Of a stretch of 8,033 nucleotides of DNA, positions 1 through 5,643 are shown piece by piece. Both the position numbers and the translations under genes were made by a program. Source of the stretch: an uncultured Clostridia bacterium. GTDB taxonomy: Bacteria; Bacillota; Clostridia; Oscillospirales; Ruminococcaceae. Numbering within the stretch: position 1 is the first letter of the stretch; every line of letters begins with the position of its first letter. The notes under the pieces were generated by a model. It was not told where the DNA came from, made no database searches, and was given only the letters and a program-made list of their open reading frames with translations. Location of the stretch: contig CAMYUO010000062.1 of NCBI GenBank assembly GCA_947302065.1, positions 1 through 8,033 of the forward strand. Direction: 5' to 3'.

Positions 1-2907
1 CTCATACCCGTCCATTTCCGGCATCTGTATATCCATAAGCACTGCATCGTAATATCCCTCATCACTTGCGATGAACTTATCAACAACGGCTCTGCCGTTT
101 CGGGTGACATCGACCTGCATCTCTCTCATCGCAAGCACCATCTGCATGATCTCAGCATTTATTTCAACGTCCTCTGCAAGCAGTATATGCCTGCCTGCAA
201 GGTCAGCCTTTGGCTTGACGCCCTTTGCGGCATTCTTTTTCATCAGCGCATTTCTGAACTCGTCAATGATGTTGGCTGCAAACAGGGGCTTTGCGATAAA
301 ACTGTCCACGCCTGCCTCGATAGCCTCTTCAAGCACATCGTCCCACCTGTATGCGGTGATGATGATTATCGCCGATTCGTGACCGACTATCTTTCGTATC
401 TCTCTTGTCGTTTCAACGCCGTCCATTCCCGGCATTTTCAGGTCAACAAGAATGAGATTGTACGGCATCGACCTTGCATGGCGCAGCTTGACTTTTTCAA
501 GTGCTTCATTGCCCGAATAAGCTATCTCGCAGGATATGCCTATCTTTTCGAGCACCAGCTTTGCGTGTTCGCAGGCAACAGGGTCATCGTCAATGACAAG
601 CACGCTCATTTCGTTCGGGTCAATGACAAAGTCGTCTTTGTCGTCCGAACGTTTTTCTGTTTCTAAAAGCGTTACCGCAACAACAAAAGTCGTTCCCTTG
701 TTCTTGCCGCTTGTGACCTCGATACTGCCGTTCATCATCTCGACGATGTTCTTTGTGATAGCAAGACCAAGACCCGAACTTCCGTATCTGTTGGTCGCAG
801 AACTGTCCTCACGACTGAATGAGTCAAAGATATGCGGCAGATACTCCTCGCTCATACCGATGCCCGTATCTGTTATCGTGAAACGCAGCGTCGTTTTTCT
901 GTCAAACTGCGCTGTGCGCTCTATCGTCAGTGAGACAGAGCCGCCCTTATCAGTGAACTTGACAGCGTTTCCGAGAATGTTTATAAGCACCTGCTTGAGC
1001 TTCATATTATCGCCGATGTAATAATCATCGACTGCGCCTTTGATATGGCAGTTGTATGTAAGTCCCTTGTCGGCGCACTGGCTGGAGAACATCGTGTTTA
1101 TCTGTTCAAGCAGCTTTGAGAACGAGAACTCCTCGTTTTTCAGCACAAGTCTTCCCGACTCTATCCTCGACATATCGAGTATGTCGTTTATCAAGCCGAG
1201 CAGATGATTTGCCGAAACGCCTATCTTTTCAAGATACTCTCTTGTCTGCGCCGAGATATCAGGGTCGCTCAGAGCGATATGGTCAAGACCGATTATCGCA
1301 TTCATCGGCGTTCTTATCTCGTGGCTCATATTTGACAGGAAAGCTGTCTTTGCCTTGCTTGCTTCCTCGGCTGCGGTGAGCGCATCGCCGAGCGCCTGGC
1401 TCTGAGCCATCTGCTCACGCATCTCGCTGTCGATGTCTGCAAAGCCAACTCCGATAGCGTGAACGATGTGGTCTGTTCTGTCTTTTGCACGGCGCACGCC
1501 TGCTATCCTGAGCATCTCATAGCTTTCAACGCCATTTTTTATCATCAGATATCTGTAAGTGATGATAGTCTCGTTTTCAAGCCTTTTGCGGATATAGTCA
1601 GGCTCAATGAACTGCAAAAAGCCCTCACGGAAGCTCTCGGCTACCATATCATTGGCATATCGTGTGAACGCCTCACGGAACGAGAACTCGTCACCGACCT
1701 GCGGTCCTTCTTCTGCGCTTACCGACGAACGGTAGCAGATGCAGTTGTCGGTGTCAAGGTCCGCAAAGTAAACGCTGCGGTAATCCGATGCAAGTGCGGT
1801 TATCATAAAGTCCTGCTGTGTACGCTGTTTTTCCTGCGCCAGCAGCTTATCCTGAAGTTCAAGGCGGTGTTCAAGCTCTTCACGCTTGACACGGTTCTCG
1901 GCATCTGTCTTTTCCTTTTCGATGGCGAACATTGACGCCCTCTTGTTCTGATAATACAATATCATAAACACAAACAGGATAATGACTGCTATCAGACCCG
2001 TCAGTATGATGCTTCTGCCAAAGATACCGTCGGATACAGAGTCTATCTTTTCGCTGATGACATTTTCACGGATAAGGTATGTCAGCATCCAGTCTGTGCC
2101 TTCGACACGCACATACGACAGCGTTTCCTTGACATCGTTATAGGTAAACGACACATAGCTGCTCGTGCCGTCCTCAAAATCTTTTCTGACCTTTTCGGCA
2201 GAATCGTTATTGTCAAACTTGGCATTTTCAAGTGCGCTGAGCAGGTTGTCCTCGCTCGCAAGACCGCCGAGCACCATGTCTGTCAGCGCCGTGCCGTCTT
2301 TGGTGTAGATGTTGCAGAAAGTCGTGTCATTGTTGTCTGAACTGAGCGACACGCCCTCAAGCATCGTGTCCATATCTATCTCCATAAAGCACACGACGAG
2401 CGTCCTGCCCGTAAACTGCAGGTTGTCGACAGGCACGGCGATTATCACCTTTCTGTGCTCTGCTCCGCCGCTGTCCTTGATAGATATCTGCGGCTCTGAG
2501 ATGTTCTTGTAGTCTATCTTGTACTCATCGATATTGTTCTGAATGCCGAGTGATGTATATATCGTTCCGTCTGTATCAACGAATGCGAACTTATCAAGGG
2601 TATACAGCTTTTTCATTCTCGACTGATAAGCCTGAAGATGCTCGGACGTGCTGAGGTCATCAGCGGTCATCAGCCCGACAGCTGTTTTCAGGTCCCTGAT
2701 GTTCTTTTTCAGCGCATATGAAACGACCTGCTCACGCCTGCCTGCAAGCTCGTCAAGATAGAAAAGGCTGACAGAGCTTACCGCTTTCTCGGTGTCCTGA
2801 CGAGCCTTATGACCCGACCAAAGCGTGCCGAGGATAAGTATCGCCGCAATAAGTATGACTGTGCAGACCGCAACAGCTATGACCTTGCGGCTTCGCTTTT
2901 CTTTCAT
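1..2907 (-). CDS. Membrane hybrid histidine kinase, sensor-PAS-like-HisKA-HATPase-REC-REC (3' end outside window)
   Basis: The 969 visible codons are open, start at ATG 2907 and run off the window at base 1 inside the second receiver, so the C-terminus is missing. The start follows a GGGGAG site (2914-2919), 6 nt upstream. Seen in order: membrane segment about 9-29; extracytoplasmic region about 30-295, Cache-like in style (VDTDGTIYTS at 110-119) but without the RxWY signature of kinase 1; membrane segment about 299-319; charged coiled coil about 320-365; a PAS-like region about 370-480 (weak call); HisKA with phospho-acceptor His529 (SHEIRTP); HATPase with N-box Asn647, G1 DTGIG 680-684 and G2 709-714; REC1 with acidic 773-775, Asp822, Thr851, Lys873; REC2 with Glu912/Asp913 and Asp959. 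No HAMP is seen. It is predicted to autophosphorylate in response to an external cue and to phosphorylate its receivers. It is the last visible gene of the operon with the HPt and EAL genes, 18 nt after the HPt stop. A C-terminal HPt beyond the window cannot be excluded. Confidence 0.95.
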   Translation of the reverse strand, partial: MKEKRSRKVIAVAVCTVILIAAILILGTLWSGHKARQDTEKAVSSVSLFYLDELAGRREQVVSYALKKNIRDLKTAVGLMTADDLSTSEHLQAYQSRMKKLYTLDKFAFVDTDGTIYTSLGIQNNIDEYKIDYKNISEPQISIKDSGGAEHRKVIIAVPVDNLQFTGRTLVVCFMEIDMDTMLEGVSLSSDNNDTTFCNIYTKDGTALTDMVLGGLASEDNLLSALENAKFDNNDSAEKVRKDFEDGTSSYVSFTYNDVKETLSYVRVEGTDWMLTYLIRENVISEKIDSVSDGIFGRSIILTGLIAVIILFVFMILYYQNKRASMFAIEKEKTDAENRVKREELEHRLELQDKLLAQEKQRTQQDFMITALASDYRSVYFADLDTDNCICYRSSVSAEEGPQVGDEFSFREAFTRYANDMVAESFREGFLQFIEPDYIRKRLENETIITYRYLMIKNGVESYEMLRIAGVRRAKDRTDHIVHAIGVGFADIDSEMREQMAQSQALGDALTAAEEASKAKTAFLSNMSHEIRTPMNAIIGLDHIALSDPDISAQTREYLEKIGVSANHLLGLINDILDMSRIESGRLVLKNEEFSFSKLLEQINTMFSSQCADKGLTYNCHIKGAVDDYYIGDNMKLKQVLINILGNAVKFTDKGGSVSLTIERTAQFDRKTTLRFTITDTGIGMSEEYLPHIFDSFSREDSSATNRYGSSGLGLAITKNIVEMMNGSIEVTSGKNKGTTFVVAVTLLETEKRSDDKDDFVIDPNEMSVLVIDDDPVACEHAKLVLEKIGISCEIAYSGNEALEKVKLRHARSMPYNLILVDLKMPGMDGVETTREIRKIVGHESAIIIITAYRWDDVLEEAIEAGVDSFIAKPLFAANIIDEFRNALMKKNAAKGVKPKADLAGRHILLAEDVEINAEIMQMVLAMREMQVDVTRNGRAVVDKFIASDEGYYDAVLMDIQMPEMDGYE

Positions 2908-2925
2908 ACCTAACTCCCCGGTCTG

Positions 2926-3261
2926 TCAGATGCTTTTGAGCTTTTCAAACTGTTCCTTAGACTGTGCGAGCAGACCCGAATAATCCATCTGTGTCCTGCT
3001 GCGCAAAAACTCGGTCATCTCGGTGACGGGAATTGTCATCGGCGTGATAGCAAGGTTTGCACACATGCCTTTAAGAGCGTGCGCTGTCTCAAATGCAGAG
3101 TCGAGGTCGCCCTGCGCAAGCTGCTGCTCGAGCGTATCAAGTCTTGTGTCCTCAAGGAGCTTCCCGACGAGTTTCATATAAAACTGCTCGTTGCCCATGC
3201 AGCGGGTTATTCCCTCGTCAACATCGGCACCGTAGGCTCTAAGAGTTTCAACAGTAAGCAT
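2926..3261 (-). CDS. Stand-alone HPt (histidine phosphotransfer) domain protein
   Basis: This 111-residue protein is a single HPt domain with no other domain attached. The phospho-acceptor is His61 in AHALKGMCANL, matching the HPt pattern HxLKGxxxxL. The surrounding sequence is predicted helical, as in the family's four-helix bundle. HPt proteins have no catalytic activity; they shuttle phosphoryl groups between receiver domains in the cytoplasm. The ATG start is fixed by a near-perfect AAGGAGGT at 3267-3274, which overlaps the TAA stop of the upstream EAL gene (only 11 nt between the genes), so translation is probably coupled. It lies between a receiver-bearing output protein and a hybrid kinase with two receivers, which suggests it passes phosphate between them. 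That partnership is inferred from position and is not shown by the sequence. Confidence 0.93.
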   Translation of the reverse strand: MLTVETLRAYGADVDEGITRCMGNEQFYMKLVGKLLEDTRLDTLEQQLAQGDLDSAFETAHALKGMCANLAITPMTIPVTEMTEFLRSRTQMDYSGLLAQSKEQFEKLKSI

Positions 3262-3272
3262 AAGTTACCTCC

Positions 3273-4961
3273 TTAAAGTGTGTCCCTGATAAGCTTTTCA
3301 AACTCTTCGGGCGGCAGAGGCTTTGAGAAATAGTACCCCTGGATAATATCGCAGCCGAGCTCCTTTAACAGCATCATCTGCTCTTTTGTCTCGACGCCCT
3401 CGGCAATGACAGGCACTTCAAGCAGCCTTGCTATCTCTATCATTATCTCAACAAGGCGGCAAGCCTTTTTATCGGTGCAGATATTTCTGATGAATTTCAT
3501 ATCCAGCTTGAGCGCATCTATCGGCAGAGATGTCAGCATATTCAGCGATGAATAGCCGCTGCCGAAATCGTCCATTTCGATGCAGAAGCCCTTGTCACGC
3601 AGTCCTTTGACGGTGTCGATTATCTGCTGCGAGTTATCAGTGTATGCCGATTCGGTTATCTCCAAAAGCAGCTCACCGCTTGTGATGCCGTTGTTTTCGA
3701 GAATTTTATCGAGTATGCTTTCAAGCATCGGGTCAAACACATCGACCCTTGAAACGTTGACCGAAACGGGTATCGTTACGCCGAGCGTATCTTTCCAGCG
3801 CTTGATCTGCGCAGCCGCCTCGTTCCAGACATAGTGGTCGAGCTTCTGGATAAGACCGTTATCCTCAAACAGCGAGATGAATTCACCCGGGCTGACCATG
3901 CCGAACTCATGATGCGACCAGCGCACAAGTGCCTCTGCAGATGCAAGCACAGGCTTGTCCCCGCAGATGTTGTACTTTGGCTGGAAGTAGACCTTGAACT
4001 GCTTTTGTTCAAGCGCCATATCCATATCGTTTATCAGACGCTCGGAGTGTATCTCCTTGTTGTGCAGCGTCTCATCGTAGAATTCGTAATTCGTAAAATA
4101 GCTGCCACGCAGTTTTGCACAGGCAAGCGATGCGCAGTCAAAACGCTGCTGCATATCAAGTTCGCTGCCGTCATCGGAATATACGCCCAGCCTTATGCTT
4201 ATCTTCTTGTCGCCTGTCAGCTCATCGAGCTTTGCGATGTGCGCATCCAGGCTTTCCCTCAGACTGTCGCTGTGCGGCAGATATACACAGAAGCTGTTGC
4301 TGCCGCTGCGGCAGGCAAGACCGCCTGTTCTGCTGACAAGCTCGTGCAGGCTGCCGCCTATCTGCTGCAGCAGTTTATCTCCGTAGTTTCTGCCGTAAAG
4401 CTCGTTGACCAGGTGAAAACGGTTAATGTCTATTACAAGTGCGTCCATAGGCATAAAACCGTTCTGCTCGTCGAGCCTCTTGCCGTACTTAAAGAAAAAC
4501 TGCTTGTTGAAAAGTCCAGTCAGCTCGTCACGCTCTGTCTCATGGATAATGATAGTATCCTCGGCAAGCTCTATCGCATGTCTGACCCTTGCCCTGACGA
4601 CATCGGGGACTTCATAAGGCTTGGTTATGAAATCGGCAGCGCCGAGATGCAGACTTCTGACCTCTGCGTCCTTTTCAGACGTCAGCACGATCGCAGGGAT
4701 ACGCCGCAGATCAGTGTCCGAGCGCATTATCTCAAGCAAGCTGTAACCGTCGAGCACGGGCATATGCAGATCGAGTATCACCAGTGAAAGCGTGTTTTTC
4801 TCACGCCTGATGATATCGGCTGCCTCTGCGCCGTTTTCGGCATAAGCGACCTCGTACATATCGTCGAGCATATGTCCGAGCATCTCACGTTCGATGAACT
4901 CGTCATCGACAATGAGTATCTTTCTGTGAAGACCTTTTTTACGTTCAAGTAATTCCTGCAA
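3273..4961 (-). CDS. REC - degenerate GGDEF - EAL protein, predicted c-di-GMP phosphodiesterase response regulator
   Basis: It is a 562-residue cytoplasmic protein if started at TTG 4961. The receiver spans about 13-130 (acidic Asp19/Asp20, phospho-acceptor Asp64 in LDLHMP, Thr94, Lys114 in TKP). The GGDEF-family domain spans about 143-300: DELTGL and Asp178 are kept, but the signature site reads RSGSNSF at 218-224 instead of RxGGDEF, and no RxxD inhibitory site is visible, so cyclase activity is unlikely. The EAL domain spans about 310-560 and looks intact: EAL 343-345, Asn402, Glu434 in LLLEITES, Asp464-Asp465 in DDFGSGYSSL, Lys485/Asp487, Glu521 in AEGVET, Gln541 in QGYYFSKPL. EAL enzymes hydrolyse c-di-GMP to pGpG. 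It is the first gene of the operon with the HPt and kinase 2. The reading frame is open to a TTG at 5036, but that TTG is part of the -35 box, so it cannot be the start. Confidence 0.93.
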   Translation of the reverse strand: MQELLERKKGLHRKILIVDDEFIEREMLGHMLDDMYEVAYAENGAEAADIIRREKNTLSLVILDLHMPVLDGYSLLEIMRSDTDLRRIPAIVLTSEKDAEVRSLHLGAADFITKPYEVPDVVRARVRHAIELAEDTIIIHETERDELTGLFNKQFFFKYGKRLDEQNGFMPMDALVIDINRFHLVNELYGRNYGDKLLQQIGGSLHELVSRTGGLACRSGSNSFCVYLPHSDSLRESLDAHIAKLDELTGDKKISIRLGVYSDDGSELDMQQRFDCASLACAKLRGSYFTNYEFYDETLHNKEIHSERLINDMDMALEQKQFKVYFQPKYNICGDKPVLASAEALVRWSHHEFGMVSPGEFISLFEDNGLIQKLDHYVWNEAAAQIKRWKDTLGVTIPVSVNVSRVDVFDPMLESILDKILENNGITSGELLLEITESAYTDNSQQIIDTVKGLRDKGFCIEMDDFGSGYSSLNMLTSLPIDALKLDMKFIRNICTDKKACRLVEIMIEIARLLEVPVIAEGVETKEQMMLLKELGCDIIQGYYFSKPLPPEEFEKLIRDTL

Positions 4962-4967
4962 AATTAT

Positions 4968-4974
4968 CCCTCCC
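4968..4974 (-). promoter_or_regulatory. Ribosome binding site fixing the TTG start of the EAL gene
   Basis: The minus strand reads GGGAGGG here, followed by 6 nt (ATAATT) and then TTG at 4961. This is good anti-16S complementarity at ideal spacing, and no better-placed ATG or GTG exists in frame nearby. The protein then begins MQELLERKKG shortly before the first receiver strand (KILIVDD), a normal N-terminus for a receiver protein. Confidence 0.85.
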
Positions 4975-5007
4975 GTGCGGTTTTTTGTCACAAACGCTGT
5001 TTTTTTA

Positions 5008-5036
5008 ATTATAACGCATCGTTCACAAAATGTCAA
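5008..5036 (-). promoter_or_regulatory. Consensus sigma-A/sigma-70 promoter of the EAL-HPt-kinase operon
   Basis: On the minus strand the -35 box is TTGACA (5036-5031), the spacer is exactly 17 nt (5030-5014) and the -10 box is TATAAT (5013-5008). Both hexamers match the consensus at 6 of 6 positions. Transcription should start near 5001, giving a leader of about 40 nt before the TTG start at 4961. No operator-like inverted repeat was recognised over the hexamers, which suggests strong, largely constitutive expression with control after translation. The last point is inference. Confidence 0.9.
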
Positions 5037-5044
5037 TGTTTTTT

Positions 5045-5084
5045 AAACAAATAAAGCGCCCGTGCAACTATTGTACGAACGCTT
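5045..5084 (-). terminator. Rho-independent terminator after the CheY-like gene
   Basis: On the minus strand, AAGCGTTCGTACAA (5084-5071) can pair with TTGCACGGGCGCTT (5067-5054) around a three-base loop TAG. That is 14 positions with one A-C mismatch and two U-G wobbles. It is followed by a U-rich tail (UAUUUGUUU, 5053-5045). It begins 36 nt after the TGA of the CheY-like gene and ends 8 nt before the -35 box of the next operon, so it separates the two units. The plus-strand RNA would lack a U tail, so the terminator acts in the minus direction. Confidence 0.8.
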
Positions 5085-5120
5085 AGTGATATTCGGTTCA
5101 AAAAGGCTCTGCGGCAGCCG

Positions 5121-5483
5121 TCAGCCGCCCATTTTCACGCCCTCGATTATGCGCAGCATATCCATTTGCTGCAAGGGTTTCTCGATGCAGCCGACCGCAC
5201 CGAATTTTACCACTTTGGCGATAAGGTCCTGTGAGAGCGTGCCCGACATCATGCAGACAGGGATATCCTTTGTCAGCTCGTTGCTGCGCAGCATTTCGAG
5301 CAGCTCAATGCCGCTCATCTCCGGCATCTGATTGTCCGCAAAGATAAGTCCCGGCTTTTGCGGCAAAAGCTCCAGCGCCCGCTGTGCAGACTCCGCCGTT
5401 ATGACCTCGTGACCTGCTTTCCTCAGCAGAAAATCTGACATTTTGAGTATCATCGCATCATCATCGATAACAAGTATTTTCAT
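5121..5483 (-). CDS. CheY-like single-domain response regulator
   Basis: It is a 120-residue protein made of one receiver domain with no output domain. Seen residues: acidic cluster Asp7-Asp9 in ILVIDDD, phospho-acceptor Asp50 in FADNQMPEMSG, Ser80 at the Thr/Ser switch position, and Lys102 in EKP. The start chosen is ATG 5483, giving MKILVIDDD, the usual receiver N-terminus; a GTG three codons upstream (5492) has its SD-like AAAGG too close. The leader before the ATG is G-rich (GGTGTGGGGGTA), a less canonical binding site than those of the other genes. It has its own promoter and a terminator on each side, so it is probably a single-gene unit between two hybrid kinases. Such proteins act by protein-protein contact, as phosphorelay intermediates, or as phosphate sinks. 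The partner cannot be read from the sequence; there are no chemotaxis or flagellar genes in view. Confidence 0.93.
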   Translation of the reverse strand: MKILVIDDDAMILKMSDFLLRKAGHEVITAESAQRALELLPQKPGLIFADNQMPEMSGIELLEMLRSNELTKDIPVCMMSGTLSQDLIAKVVKFGAVGCIEKPLQQMDMLRIIEGVKMGG

Positions 5484-5502
5484 TACCCCCACACCTTTCT
5501 GT

Positions 5503-5520
5503 GACCGCTCGCTGACGGTC
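5503..5520 (-). promoter_or_regulatory. Small leader hairpin upstream of the CheY-like gene
   Basis: The minus strand reads GACCGT-CAGCGA-GCGGTC, able to form six pairs (one a U-G wobble) around a six-base loop. It lies in the predicted 5' leader, between the start point near 5526 and the ribosome binding region. It has no U tail, so it is not a terminator. It could stabilise the message or modulate translation, but a six-pair stem can arise by chance. Confidence 0.3.
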
Positions 5521-5532
5521 TTATTTTAGACA

Positions 5533-5561
5533 AGTATATCACATTTTGCCTGTCAAATCAA
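5533..5561 (-). promoter_or_regulatory. Predicted promoter of the CheY-like gene (extended -10)
   Basis: On the minus strand the -35 box is TTGATT (5561-5556, 4 of 6 consensus), the spacer is 17 nt and the -10 box is TATACT (5538-5533, 5 of 6). The spacer ends in TGA, which gives a TGn extended -10 that compensates for the weaker -35. The start would be near 5526 with a leader of about 43 nt. It lies downstream of the kinase 1 terminator, so the gene is transcribed on its own. Confidence 0.7.
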
Positions 5562-5595
5562 GAGCATCGGGATAACTGTTTCAAATTTTCTGAAT

Positions 5596-5632
5596 AAGCA
5601 AAAGCCTGCGCACCCGTAAAGGCACACAGGCT
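5596..5632 (-). terminator. Rho-independent terminator after hybrid kinase 1
   Basis: On the minus strand, AGCCTGTGTGCC (5632-5621) pairs with a complementary arm ending GCGCAGGCT (to 5603), giving about 12 pairs including some G-U wobbles and a small loop. The tail is UUUGCUU (5602-5596). It begins 11 nt after the TAA stop of the kinase gene, the expected place. Confidence 0.82.
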
Positions 5633-5643
5633 GTATTGTGCTG

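Noticed and set aside
3834..4787. A 317-codon open frame on the plus strand, opposite the EAL gene
   Set aside because: It is exactly antisense to a protein with strong REC/GGDEF/EAL motifs, shows no recognisable domain, and is explained by the codon bias of the real gene leaving the opposite frame open.
5100..5119. A short GGCT-loop-AGCC hairpin followed by UUUUU right after the CheY-like stop codon
   Set aside because: The stem has only four pairs and competes with other GC-rich pairings. The longer hairpin at 5054-5084 is a better terminator, although this could help as a weak tandem one.
5490..5492. GTG as the start of the CheY-like gene (three codons longer)
   Set aside because: Its upstream AAAGG is too close to serve as a ribosome binding site, and the ATG at 5483 gives the standard receiver N-terminus MKILVIDDD.
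5551..5556. A perfect TTGACA on the minus strand upstream of the CheY-like gene
   Set aside because: The good -10 box (TATACT, 5538-5533) is only 12 nt away and the next AT-rich candidate (TAAAAT, 5528-5523) is 22 nt away, both outside the usual 16-18 nt. TTGATT at 5561-5556 gives the right 17-nt spacing, so I used that.
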